A stretch of DNA of 52,683 nucleotides from Nitrosomonas sp. (GTDB lineage Bacteria; Pseudomonadota; Gammaproteobacteria; Burkholderiales; Nitrosomonadaceae). The stretch is from the NCBI GenBank assembly GCA_028577615.1, contig JAJSDU010000020.1:1-52683 (forward strand), read 5' to 3'. Under the pieces are notes generated by a model. It did not search any database. It worked only from the letters and a program-made list of their open reading frames with translations, and was not told the DNA's origin. Within the stretch, counting starts at the first letter, position 1. The number at the start of each line of letters is the position of its first letter. Shown piece after piece: positions 1 to 7,792 of the stretch. The translations under genes were made by a program, and so were the position numbers.

Positions 1-3000
1 CCAGCGCACCGGCTGGCTTTACGTTGACCGGTTCAATGACAGGATAGAACGTTACGATGCGGCTGGAAAACTCGTTTCAGTTGAAGATCGAAGTGGATTG
101 ACGCATACGCTCTCCTATAACGCTCATGGAAATCTCGCCAGCGTTACCGACTCCTTTGGGCGGCAACTCCAGTTTACGCATGATATTCAGGGCAATTTCG
201 CTGACCTGGTCGATCCATCAGGCAGCATTTATCAGCTCAACTATGAATCCACCGGCAATCTGACCAGCATCCGTTATCCCGACGGCAATAAGCGAATCTA
301 TCATTACAACGAGCCTGCCTATACCAGCGGCATCAATCTGCCGCATGCATTGACCGGCATCACCGACGAGAACGGCGTTCGTTATGCGACGGTTACTTAC
401 GACACGAAAGGCCGGGCGATCATGACCGAGCATGCCGGCGGCGTCGATCGTTACCAGATCAGCTATAGCGGAGACGGCACGGCGCCCGCATCGACAACGA
501 CAGTGACCGATCCGCTCGGCAGCCAGTACACGCATAACTTCCAAACGATTCTGGGCATGGCTAAAAGTGTCGGCCAGACCCAGCCTGCGGGATCGGGTTG
601 CAGCGCAGCATCTTCCGCGACAACCTACGATAGCAATGGCAATGTCGCGAGCCGCGCCGATTTTAACGGCAACAAGACCTGCTACGCCTATGACCTGAAC
701 CGCAATCTCGAGATTGCGCGGGTTGAAGGCTTGTCTTCCGGCAGCAGTTGTCCGGCCGATATGGCGAGCTATACGCCAGCACCCGACACGAGTGAACGCA
801 AGATCGTGACTAACTGGCATGCGAATCTCCGTCTGCCGGTCCAGTTGACAGAAGATGGCCGCGAGACGACGATCAGTTACGACGACTACGGCAATGTCAC
901 GCAACTGAGCATCCGCGACACCGCAAGCAACGAAACGCGCACGTGGACGACCCGCTACACTTACCATGCCACGGTGCCGGGCGTCATCGTGCAGCGCATC
1001 GAAGACGGCCCGCGCACCGACGTAAACGACATCACCACGATCGATTACTACGCGCCTGATGCAGTCTGTGACGGCGGTCATTTCGGCTGTCGTGGGCAAG
1101 TGATGCGCATCACCAATGCGCTCGGCCATGTTACCGATATCCGTCGCTATAATGCGCATGGTCAGATCGAGCAGATGATCGATGCCAACAACCTCGCCAC
1201 GACGTTAATCTACGATAGCCGTCAACGACTGATTTCACGTGCTGTGGGCGCCGAATCGACCAACTATCGGTATAACGCTACCGGTCAACTCGCTCAACTG
1301 ACCCGCCCCGATGGCAGCAGCATGGACTACGCCTATGACGATGCGCACCGGCTGATCGCGGTCAGCGACAACCTCGGCAACACCATCCGCTATACGCTCG
1401 ATGCCGCAGGCAACCGCACCAGGGCAGAAATCTTCGACGCCACCAATACACTCGCGCAATCACGTCAGCAGGAATTCGATGCATTGAACCGGCTGTGGAA
1501 AATCGTGGGCGCACAGAATCAGATCACTGAACTCGCCTATGACGCCAGCGGTAATCTGAAACAGACCATCGATCCGCTACTGCATACGTCGACGCGTCAA
1601 TTCGACACACTCGACCGGTTGATTCAGGCGAACGATCCAATGAGCGGCCGGGCATTGCAATCATACGATGCGCTCGGCCAGATCACCCGGATCATCGATC
1701 CTGAAGGCATTACCACGCAGTACGCCACCAATGCGTTTGGTGATGTCACTCAGGAAATCTCGCAAGACCGGGGAACAACCACATACACCCATGATGCCGC
1801 AGGCAACCCGCTGACGAAAACAGATGCCCGAGGCGTGGTGCAGACCACGGCGTATGATGCGCTGAACCGCCCGATATCCCGGTCTTACACGACCGTTACC
1901 GGTGTGCCGCAAACCGGCGCGATCACATGGACGTACGATACTGGCGCTAACGGTACCGGGCGCTTGACGCAAATGAGCGATGAATCGGGCAATGTCAGTT
2001 ATCAGTACGATCAGTATGGACGACTGACGAGCAAGACCCAGACTGTCGATCACTACCGGGAAAAATTCATCCACACGCTGAGTTACCAATACAACGCCAG
2101 CGGCCAGCTGATACGCATGACCTATCCGTCCGGCACACAAATTGACTATGTCTATGGTATCGACGGACGCCCCTCACAGTTGCTCGTCAACGGCAGCAGC
2201 CTGATGCAAAACATCGCCTACCGTCCTTTTGGCGAACCGGAAAGCTGGAACTGGGGCAACGGTCAGCCGCACAACCGCAGTTTTGATCTCGACGGCAGAC
2301 TCACGCAGCACCCATTGGGTGCAGATACCCAAACGCTGACTTACGACTCGGCAAGCCGGATTGTCGGCATCACGCACACCAACCCGGTCAACAACCGCAA
2401 CTATGCCTACGACGCGCTCGACCGCCTCACCAATCAGTCGGACAGCACCAGTTATCGCGTCTGGAATTATGACGCCAACGGCAACCGCATCAGCGAACAA
2501 TCGGGCGCCACAGTGTACCCGTACACCATCGATGCAAACAGCAACCGCCTGCTCCATGTCGCCGGACCGGTGGCTAAAACGTATACCTACGATGCGGCGG
2601 GCAATCCGCTTGGCGATGGCGCGCTCACCTTCAGCTGGAATGCGGCCGGGCGCATGGTGCAGGCAGCCTCTGCGCGTAACAGCATCACCCATTATTTATA
2701 CAACGGCCACGGCGAGCGCGTGATCAAACGCAGCGGCCGGAACGCGCGAAGCGATCCCCGGCTGTATGTCTACGACACCAATGGACAATTGGTGGGCGAA
2801 TATAGCCAAACACATGGCGCCAGAAAAAACGCTAACTGGACTGTTGCGCAAGAAACCGTCTGGTTTGGCGATATCCCGGTCGCCGTGATTAAACAGCCAT
2901 CGCCAGCCGAATCAATCGAGGTTTACATGATCCATGCCGATCACCTCGGCACGCCACGGATCATTGTTGACTCAACTCACACGCCGGTATGGCGCTGGCA

Positions 3001-3796
3001 GAACCAGAATGCCTTCGGCAGCAATCCGCACGACGAAGACCCCGGCGGCGACGGCAACCTGTTCGAATATAACCTGCGATTCGCCGGACAGTATTTCGAC
3101 ACGGAAACCGGGCTGCATTACAATTACCACAGGAATTATGAACCACAAACCGGTCGATACCTGTCCCCGGATCCGATCGGGTTGGCTGGCGGTCTCAATA
3201 CCTACGGGTATGCACTGCAGAATCCGGTGAGTTTTAACGATCCGACAGGCGAATACGTCCCTCCCTTGTTACTGTGGGCATTTGGCGGCGCGCTGACCCT
3301 GTGGGACATGATGGCGCCCATAAAGCCCCATCCGGTCTACCCCGATGCCATTGAATCGGTGGTAACGCTGCCGGGTCCTTTGGGTAAAATCGGGAGTGCC
3401 AGGAAGTCTTGTGAGATTGCACAGGGGGTACGTTATGGACCAACGAATCCTGGACCGCTGGACGATGCTACAGCTGCCACATTTAGAAGCGGGTCTTATA
3501 CGGCTACGACGGTATCTAAAACCACTACTCTACACAGGGTTTATGGCGGTAGTGCCGGAAAGCTCGGTCATTATTGGACTAGAACAAAACCAAGTGGGCC
3601 GCTTCAATCTCAATTAGATTCCGCACTTGCACCGCAATGGGGAAATACTGCACAACATGTTGTTAACATTCGAGTGCCCAAAGGCACAACAATTTTTGAA
3701 GGTGCCGCTGCTCCGCAGTCTACTGGCGTTGGTCAAATTCTGGGGGGTGGTAATCAAGTCTACATTCCCCGCGTAGATCCCAAGTGGATTCAATAG
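1..3796 (+). CDS. Rhs/YD-repeat polymorphic toxin, 5'-truncated by window edge
   Basis: The frame is already open at base 2 and runs without a stop to TAG at 3794-3796, so the true start lies left of the window; the TTG at 98 is not a start. The body is a long series of YD repeats (motifs such as YDANGN, YDALNR, YDAAGN) that build the Rhs cocoon. The Rhs-associated core follows at about 2926-3260, with HADHLGTPR, the GQYFDTETGLHYN block and DPIGLAGGLNTYGYALQNP. The last ~175 residues (about 3250-3793) are the variable toxin tip, with HRVYGG, YWT and GGGNQVYIP motifs. These resemble the R-S/T-E/Q layout of ADP-ribosyltransferase-type Rhs tips such as TreTu; this is an inference from motif memory. 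Rhs proteins deliver such tips to competitor cells, often through type VI secretion, but no secretion gene is visible here. A probable immunity gene follows 11 bp downstream. Confidence 0.93.
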   Translation, partial: QRTGWLYVDRFNDRIERYDAAGKLVSVEDRSGLTHTLSYNAHGNLASVTDSFGRQLQFTHDIQGNFADLVDPSGSIYQLNYESTGNLTSIRYPDGNKRIYHYNEPAYTSGINLPHALTGITDENGVRYATVTYDTKGRAIMTEHAGGVDRYQISYSGDGTAPASTTTVTDPLGSQYTHNFQTILGMAKSVGQTQPAGSGCSAASSATTYDSNGNVASRADFNGNKTCYAYDLNRNLEIARVEGLSSGSSCPADMASYTPAPDTSERKIVTNWHANLRLPVQLTEDGRETTISYDDYGNVTQLSIRDTASNETRTWTTRYTYHATVPGVIVQRIEDGPRTDVNDITTIDYYAPDAVCDGGHFGCRGQVMRITNALGHVTDIRRYNAHGQIEQMIDANNLATTLIYDSRQRLISRAVGAESTNYRYNATGQLAQLTRPDGSSMDYAYDDAHRLIAVSDNLGNTIRYTLDAAGNRTRAEIFDATNTLAQSRQQEFDALNRLWKIVGAQNQITELAYDASGNLKQTIDPLLHTSTRQFDTLDRLIQANDPMSGRALQSYDALGQITRIIDPEGITTQYATNAFGDVTQEISQDRGTTTYTHDAAGNPLTKTDARGVVQTTAYDALNRPISRSYTTVTGVPQTGAITWTYDTGANGTGRLTQMSDESGNVSYQYDQYGRLTSKTQTVDHYREKFIHTLSYQYNASGQLIRMTYPSGTQIDYVYGIDGRPSQLLVNGSSLMQNIAYRPFGEPESWNWGNGQPHNRSFDLDGRLTQHPLGADTQTLTYDSASRIVGITHTNPVNNRNYAYDALDRLTNQSDSTSYRVWNYDANGNRISEQSGATVYPYTIDANSNRLLHVAGPVAKTYTYDAAGNPLGDGALTFSWNAAGRMVQAASARNSITHYLYNGHGERVIKRSGRNARSDPRLYVYDTNGQLVGEYSQTHGARKNANWTVAQETVWFGDIPVAVIKQPSPAESIEVYMIHADHLGTPRIIVDSTHTPVWRWQNQNAFGSNPHDEDPGGDGNLFEYNLRFAGQYFDTETGLHYNYHRNYEPQTGRYLSPDPIGLAGGLNTYGYALQNPVSFNDPTGEYVPPLLLWAFGGALTLWDMMAPIKPHPVYPDAIESVVTLPGPLGKIGSARKSCEIAQGVRYGPTNPGPLDDATAATFRSGSYTATTVSKTTTLHRVYGGSAGKLGHYWTRTKPSGPLQSQLDSALAPQWGNTAQHVVNIRVPKGTTIFEGAAAPQSTGVGQILGGGNQVYIPRVDPKWIQ

Positions 3797-3807
3797 GAGG
3801 AATAGAT

Positions 3808-4104
3808 ATGAAGACATTGATTCAACTGCTCATGACTTGCGAAGCTTTGTTACGCTCTGTTGGGGAGGTTTTTTGGGCGGACAAAATTCAAGCTGTTTTG
3901 AAAAGAGGCGGAAACCATTTAGAATTTTATTTGCTTGAAGAGATTTTATCGTGGTATGGAGGCATGGGATCATTTACTGATCTCATGATCTCTGAATATA
4001 ACGATCATTTAGTAGAAGGAAAAAATGAAGAAAAACTAAATGATGACCTGAATCGATTGAGAAACGAGATTTATCAGGAGGCGGTGCGTCTAAAGCGGAA
4101 CTAA
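3808..4104 (+). CDS. probable immunity protein for the Rhs toxin tip (DUF6966-like)
   Basis: A 98-residue cytoplasmic protein with no signal peptide. I chose the ATG at 3808 over an earlier in-frame start at 3784 because AGGAGG at 3795-3800 sits 7 bases upstream and overlaps the rhs stop, so the two genes are translationally linked. The protein is helical, with LLRSVGE, FWADKI and a YGGMGSFTDL motif. The last recalls the MGSFND signature I associate with DUF6966, a small family often found behind polymorphic toxins; I could not verify the match. Position, size and spacing are those of a cognate immunity gene that neutralises the toxin tip in the producing cell. The gene is visibly more AT-rich than the Rhs core, as is usual for exchangeable toxin/immunity cassettes. 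Confidence 0.75.
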   Translation: MKTLIQLLMTCEALLRSVGEVFWADKIQAVLKRGGNHLEFYLLEEILSWYGGMGSFTDLMISEYNDHLVEGKNEEKLNDDLNRLRNEIYQEAVRLKRN

Positions 4105-4123
4105 AGTTTTGACGTCGCAAATA

Positions 4124-4260
4124 GAACAAGTATCTGGATTTGCCAGGGAGGCATTCACCTATATAGGCTGAATGACTTCACAATGGGCCGATTCGGACAA
4201 AAAACGAGGAATGAATGTGCCTGTCCAACCCCATTGAAACACTATTTTATAACTCACACG
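4124..4260 (+). repeat. dispersed repeat, copy A (inverted relative to copy B)
   Basis: This 137-base stretch matches the reverse complement of 7986-8121 at roughly 80% identity, with almost no gaps. Exact shared words include TTCGGACAAAAAACGAGGAA and TTGAAACACTATTTT. Both copies can be read as a short peptide with FGQKTRNE and TPLKHYF, but neither has a credible complete gene. The two copies face each other and bracket the accessory genes between 4261 and 7985. It may be a non-autonomous mobile element or a remnant of an insertion sequence; I do not recognise the family. Confidence 0.8.
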
Positions 4261-4274
4261 CGCGCAGTTAGTCC

Positions 4275-4520
4275 CTATGCTCGTTTGATGAGGCGCAAGA
4301 TGAAAATGAGCACGATTGCGCCAATGGTTGCAACGACGATCGCGCCCAGCAGACCTCCACCCACGGACACACCAAGCAGGCGAAATAGAAAGCCTCCAAG
4401 CAATGCGCCTACCACACCCACGACGATGTCTCCGATGACACCAAAGCCGCCGCCCCTCACGAGTTGCCCTGCTAGCCACCCGGCCACCAACCCGATCAAA
4501 ATAAACCAGACAAATTCCAT
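4275..4520 (-). CDS. GlsB/YeaQ/YmgE-type small membrane protein
   Basis: An 81-residue, glycine-rich protein with three hydrophobic helices: around residues 4-20, 27-48 and 54-77. The motifs GLVAGWLAG, GDIVVGVVGALLGG and IGAIVLIFIL are those of the transglycosylase-associated (PF04226-type) family, known as GlsB, YeaQ or YmgE. The family is induced by stress in several bacteria and sits in the inner membrane; its biochemical function is not established. The ATG at 4520 has a strong GGAGG-type ribosome site just upstream. It stands alone between repeat copy A and the BrnT/BrnA locus, so the neighbours do not add functional information. Family assignment is firm; role is only a general link to stress. 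Confidence 0.9.
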   Translation of the reverse strand: MEFVWFILIGLVAGWLAGQLVRGGGFGVIGDIVVGVVGALLGGFLFRLLGVSVGGGLLGAIVVATIGAIVLIFILRLIKRA

Positions 4521-4618
4521 GACTTCCTCCTGGTACGAATGACTCCACTATACGACCCCCTAAGGAATGGGGTCTAACGGCGTAAATCAGCCGCGCTATT
4601 TTTTGGCGTCGGCTGGAT

Positions 4619-4852
4619 TTACTTGCTGGAAGCCAATTGCTCGAGACGTTCGGCCAGCCAAATCTTGATGATGGACTGGCGTGTTACACCCAACCGTCTG
4701 GCTTCCTTGTCAAGGGATTCGATCATCCAGTCTGGAAAATCGACATTTACCCTTCTTTGTTTTTGCAGAGGACGCTGTGCCTTGGCAATGTCCAAGACCG
4801 CGCTCACGTCCTTGCCACTGTCAAAATCGGAATCAAATTTCTTCGCTTTCAT
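4619..4852 (-). CDS. brnA: BrnA-type antitoxin (CopG/ribbon-helix-helix)
   Basis: A 77-residue protein ending in a ribbon-helix-helix DNA-binding domain. The beta-strand segment RRVNVDFPDWMIESLDKEA is followed by RRLGVTRQSIIKIWLAERLEQL, typical of BrnA/CopG antitoxins. Its start ATG at 4850-4852 lies inside the end of the upstream brnT frame, an overlap standard for brnTA operons. BrnA binds and inactivates the ribonuclease BrnT and represses the operon through its ribbon-helix-helix fold. The antitoxin frame is intact although the toxin is broken. A perfect inverted repeat at 5103-5123, over the brnT start, is the obvious candidate for its operator. Confidence 0.85.
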   Translation of the reverse strand: MKAKKFDSDFDSGKDVSAVLDIAKAQRPLQKQRRVNVDFPDWMIESLDKEARRLGVTRQSIIKIWLAERLEQLASSK

Positions 4853-5104
4853 ACAGATTTACCTCCTCAGGCCACTCCCGGCGAACAGAGATGATGCGGA
4901 TGTTTTTGCTGCGGTGTGCGATGACCGCAGCCCAGTACTTACCTTTGATTCGGCCAATTACCATGAACGGGGTTCATCAGTCGTTTTTGCCGGAATCTCA
5001 ATCAGATATGGATCATTCCAAAGATCCTGGGCTTGAACAAAATCAATCCCATGTTTTTCCAGGTTAATTCGGCTTTTCTGTTCATCGAATTCAAACGATA
5101 ACAT
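4833..5104 (-). pseudogene. brnT: frameshifted BrnT-type ribonuclease toxin
   Basis: On the minus strand the ATG at 5102-5104 opens a BrnT-like frame (MLSFEFDEQKSRINLEKHG, then FVQAQDLWNDP) that reaches a stop after RSW near 4960. Reading on in the next frame restores the family sequence: VIGRIKGKYWAAVIAHR, then RIISVRREWPEE, ending at TGA 4833-4835. The span is 272 bases, one short of 91 codons, so one missing base near 4959-4963 explains the break. BrnT is a RelE-fold ribonuclease, and the lost register separates the N-terminal half from the second half that contains the conserved RRE-type arginines. The product is therefore most likely inactive. A sequencing error is the alternative. Confidence 0.8.
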
Positions 5105-5123
5105 GGTATAGAAAATATACCAT
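5103..5123. promoter_or_regulatory. palindromic operator candidate at the brnT start
   Basis: A perfect inverted repeat, ATGGTATA, five bases GAAAA, then TATACCAT, overlaps the brnT start codon. RHS antitoxins such as BrnA bind short inverted repeats near the start of their own operon, so this is the probable autoregulatory site. The inverted repeat is seen directly; binding is inferred. Confidence 0.55.
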
Positions 5124-5444
5124 TATTGGAGATAAATCAAGAACTGGGTATGGATTATGCGGCTTCTAACGCCACGCTCTACGGCAATTCTGGAGCGCAA
5201 CGGAAAAATTGCCCGATAGCAGCGCATTGTTATGTAGTGCTGTTTTATGTGTTCAAATGCGTTGCGTAGCAAATCGATTTACTCGACTAATGGCCGATTG
5301 GTCTTGCGTTCGGCAAAATTGACCATAAAAAAACAAGGAACCTCCGGGGAAATATGGGTACGCCGATATTCTATCGTTATTTCGCTTGTTTTCCTGTTTT
5401 TAAACTATCTCTTGATTGATGCGCCTCCTTGCGGTCGGCGCATC
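5105..5444. other. 340-base non-coding stretch between brnT and the Mrr-like gene
   Basis: I see no convincing gene here. An open frame on the plus strand (5247-5477) has no family resemblance and runs antisense into the end of the nuclease gene. The stretch holds the upstream region of brnTA, including the operator palindrome, and at its right end a REP-like hairpin. Confidence 0.6.
5418..5444. repeat. REP-like hairpin
   Basis: GATGCGCC (5418-5425) and GGCGCATC (5437-5444) form a perfect 8-bp stem with an 11-base loop, followed by CTACCGGG. The GC-rich stem in an AT-rich spacer, with a GTAGGATGCGCC-type tail on the opposite strand, is typical of bacterial repetitive extragenic palindromes. 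It lies just past the stop of the Mrr-like gene and might also act as its terminator, though there is no U-tract. Confidence 0.5.
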
Positions 5445-6041
5445 CTACCGGGCTATACCGAAACACAATTCTTTTAGCTTATGCAGTTGATCATGATGCA
5501 GAAGGAAAACATCATTTGCTTTGGCTAGTTGAATCGCTGAATGCGTGAACTTCGCATTTGTAACCACTGCGGCAAATTGAGCCTGTTCATAGGCTTTTCC
5601 AGCAACAATTTCTTGTACAGCAGCATTGCCCACATTAGATGAATATAATTTGCATTGAATAACCAACTTCTTACCATTCATGGTCGCAATTACATCAATG
5701 CCTTGATCACCTGAATCCTTCGTAGTTCTCGTTTTCCAGCCCAATTCTTTTAACGTGTCTGCAACTAAATGCTCATACTGAACTGGATCCATATCATTTG
5801 AAAAGTTCGATTTTTGATCATAATTTGACGTTAAAACATATATATAATCAACCAATTCTTCTTTGAATCTAACAACCTCATCAACGGTCGCAAGATTAAA
5901 AATCTTGTTTCTTTTCAAATAATCATCTGGACGATCATATTCTCTGTAATAACCAATAGTTCTTTCAAACTCTTTAATTTTATCATCGAGAACTTCATTA
6001 AAAAAAGTTGACAGCTCTGCAATCCACTTCGACTCATCCAC
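5445..6041 (-). CDS. Mrr-like restriction endonuclease domain protein
   Basis: A 198-residue protein with an N-terminal helical region (about 1-100) and a C-terminal Mrr_cat nuclease domain (about 105-190). The catalytic PD-(D/E)XK-type residues are visible: TKDSGDQGIDVIA supplies the aspartate and KLVIQCKLY supplies the QxK. Helices EIVAGKAYEQAQFAAVVTNA and SAIQLAKAN complete the fold. Mrr-type enzymes cleave foreign or modified DNA (type IV restriction). No modification enzyme or specificity subunit lies beside it. The frame begins at GTG 6039-6041 without a clear ribosome site, and the open frame continues upstream without an ATG, so the start is uncertain. The gene directly upstream encodes a small membrane protein on the same strand; the two may be co-transcribed. 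Confidence 0.8.
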   Translation of the reverse strand: MDESKWIAELSTFFNEVLDDKIKEFERTIGYYREYDRPDDYLKRNKIFNLATVDEVVRFKEELVDYIYVLTSNYDQKSNFSNDMDPVQYEHLVADTLKELGWKTRTTKDSGDQGIDVIATMNGKKLVIQCKLYSSNVGNAAVQEIVAGKAYEQAQFAAVVTNAKFTHSAIQLAKANDVFLLHHDQLHKLKELCFGIAR

Positions 6042-6109
6042 TTTACCATACTTACTTGTAACTGTTAGCCTTTTCCTCTCTAAAGACAGATCTTGGGCAT
6101 GTAAAGATA

Positions 6110-6370
6110 TTAAATCTTTAGTCCTTTTTTTATTTCTTCGATACGTTTAGGTCGCATTTTTTCTGCGTACTGCTTTGCTTTCTCAATTGATTTTTTTTCT
6201 TCTTTTTCTTCTTTTGATAAAAATACGTCAGCACTATAAAGCACAACATATATTAACGCGATAACTACAAGTACAACAATGCCTATCGCAGGGTATGAAA
6301 TCCATGGGTTTGGATTAGCCATCGAACCAATAACAACCAAAGCCAAAAAAATCCAAACAGCCTTTTCCAA
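6110..6370 (-). CDS. small two-helix membrane protein of unknown function
   Basis: An 86-residue protein that I do not recognise. It has two hydrophobic helices (about residues 4-17 and 27-47) followed by a highly charged, lysine- and glutamate-rich tail, with EEKEEKKSIEKAKQYAEK likely to form a coiled coil. The frame starts with TTG at 6368-6370, preceded by an AGGGAGA ribosome site at a good distance; a later ATG at codon 17 would remove the first helix and is less likely. It lies 68 bp upstream of the Mrr-like nuclease on the same strand. The pairing could be a membrane-linked defence module, but nothing in the protein proves this. Confidence 0.55.
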   Translation of the reverse strand: MEKAVWIFLALVVIGSMANPNPWISYPAIGIVVLVVIALIYVVLYSADVFLSKEEKEEKKSIEKAKQYAEKMRPKRIEEIKKGLKI

Positions 6371-6429
6371 AAAATCTCCCTTTACTTATTGACTACCGCA
6401 GTCATTAGAAAAATAAAATTTTTCAACTC

Positions 6430-7179
6430 GAATTACGGTAACAGTTTACTAAATACACTTAATTCCTAGCCTTTACTTTCTTTTGCGGCCACGTTTCTTC
6501 GCCTTAAGTTCACGGCCGGTCATTGCCGTTAACTGTTCGATCCAATCCTCCGAGCCCAAAGGTCGTCCCGTTGTTTCCGACTGACGAAGCCTTTTAAATG
6601 CCTCGGTAACATCTTCCTGAGCAAGAAAGGTGGCGAAGTCACCATAACGATCCAGCACAGGCGCAACCTTGACCAACTCGTTGTCCTGCGCTGACAGGTG
6701 ACTGGCAACACTTGACCAGCGCCACTCTTCTGCCCGCTCAACCAACCCGGCACGAACCGGGTTCATCGAGACATATCGCACAGCATGAGCCAGATGCTCC
6801 TCATCCATCACAACTGAGCCAAACCGCCCTTGCCATAAATGCCCTGTCACTCGCAGGCGGGCATTTATATATCCAGTATAACGCTTATGTGCATCGGCAA
6901 AAGTACGGCGCAATCCATCCTCATCTGAAGAAACGATAATGATATGCACATGATTGGGCATCAGGCAGTAACACCAAATCTCAGCCTCGGCCTTTCGGGC
7001 TGCCTCCCCCAGCAATACCCCATAAAGCTCGTAGTCGCCATCCTCAAAGAATGTTCGAGCGCGGCGATTACCACGTTGTGTCACATGATGTGGATAGCCG
7101 GGAATTACAATACGAGGTAAGCGAGCCATGCTGACAACAGGGCATAATTAGTGCATTTAGTAAACTGTCACCGTAATTT
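6430..7179 (-). mobile_element. RAYT unit with flanking inverted repeats
   Basis: The transposase gene at 6473-7129 is framed by near-identical inverted sequences: 6430-6464 and the reverse complement of 7146-7179. They share the exact core ACAGTTTACTAAAT and the outer block AATTACGGT, with only a few differences over ~34 bases. This is the arrangement expected for a transposase acting on repeats at its own borders. No target duplication is evident. Confidence 0.7.
6473..7129 (-). CDS. REP-associated tyrosine transposase (IS200/Y1 family)
   Basis: A 218-residue Y1-type transposase. Motifs in order: PGYPHHVTQRGNRR near the N-terminus; YCLMPNHVHIIIV carrying the HxH metal site; KRYTGYINARLRVTGHLWQGRF with the candidate catalytic tyrosine; and RYVSMNPVRAGLVERAEEWRWSS. 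The lysine/arginine-rich C-terminus (KKRGRKRK) is common in RAYT proteins. These enzymes cleave and join single-stranded DNA at palindromic repeats and are usually single-copy genes that spread REP sequences. ATG at 7127-7129 is the natural start, since MARLPR is the usual family N-terminus. The gene is intact and the catalytic motifs are present, so it may still be active on the flanking inverted repeats. Confidence 0.9.
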   Translation of the reverse strand: MARLPRIVIPGYPHHVTQRGNRRARTFFEDGDYELYGVLLGEAARKAEAEIWCYCLMPNHVHIIIVSSDEDGLRRTFADAHKRYTGYINARLRVTGHLWQGRFGSVVMDEEHLAHAVRYVSMNPVRAGLVERAEEWRWSSVASHLSAQDNELVKVAPVLDRYGDFATFLAQEDVTEAFKRLRQSETTGRPLGSEDWIEQLTAMTGRELKAKKRGRKRK

Positions 7180-7216
7180 CACCGTAATTTGCGTAATTTG
7201 TAATTTCTTCAGTAAT
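7169..7216. repeat. degenerate short repeat around GTAATTT
   Basis: The unit GTAATTT recurs about five times between 7172 and 7216, with CACCGTAATTT appearing twice in direct tandem. The first unit forms the end of the right-hand RAYT inverted repeat, so the array looks like local slippage or repeated end duplication next to the element. Confidence 0.5.
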
Positions 7217-7387
7217 TTCCTTCAGGGATTTATTGGTGAATTTATCATAAGAAAAATGAGATGAAACATGAATTTCCCCAACCTTTTGCTCAGCAGAAGA
7301 CGAGTAAAGTTAGGCTGTATGCGATATTGAAAGACCCCCATCTTTTAGTGGACGTCCGGCGCCACGGGCGCGAAGTTGATGACTTGG

Positions 7388-7792
7388 TTAGCTGCGAACT
7401 TCAGCAAGTATTTCATTAGCCAACGACTCCATTTTTTCAAGGCCTATATCTGCTTTTTCTAACTCTTCACTTTCAAATTTACCAGGATCCGCCCAATGCC
7501 TTCCCGTCATCCTACAACGTTGTGCTAACGCGTCGAGATCTAGATCCTCCAGCTTAAAACTGAGCTCAGTCCAAGCTGTGCTTAATTCAGCCTCTGTATT
7601 GTGATCTTTGCGGCCAGTTTCATTGATTTGACGGACATATACAGATGTTTTCCGTGCTGCAAGAATAACCTGTCGCAGTGCGTGTACAGACTCTTCTTTA
7701 CGCGCTGCGCCTGCACGTTTAAGGTTCACAACCCAACTTACAGCGTGCTTGATCAGCTCCCAAAGAGAAACTGATGTAACCAGATCTACCAT
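7388..7792 (-). CDS. conserved-looking helical protein of unknown function
   Basis: A 134-residue soluble, charged and mainly helical protein that I cannot place in a named family. There is no signal peptide or membrane segment. Visible landmarks are ALRQVILAARKTSVYVRQI, STAWTELSFKLEDLDLDALAQRC and TGRHWADPGKF, which look like conserved helical blocks rather than a random frame. The start ATG at 7790-7792 is clear, but the ribosome site is weak. It stands alone, between the RAYT unit and repeat copy B, within the region bracketed by inverted repeats, and so belongs to the accessory gene set. Confidence 0.55.
   Translation of the reverse strand: MVDLVTSVSLWELIKHAVSWVVNLKRAGAARKEESVHALRQVILAARKTSVYVRQINETGRKDHNTEAELSTAWTELSFKLEDLDLDALAQRCRMTGRHWADPGKFESEELEKADIGLEKMESLANEILAEVRS

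Noticed and set aside
218-1159. Antisense open frame of about 313 codons in the rhs gene
   Set aside because: It lies wholly within clear YD repeats on the other strand and shows no recognisable domain.
4159-4548. Overlapping frames on both strands around the GlsB-type gene, including a continuation of the repeat's FGQKTRNE peptide
   Set aside because: The GlsB-type frame has a strong ribosome site and a full family match. The other frames are by-products of the gene and the repeat.
5247-5477. Possible 76-codon plus-strand gene
   Set aside because: No family resemblance, it runs through the REP-like hairpin and ends antisense inside the nuclease gene.
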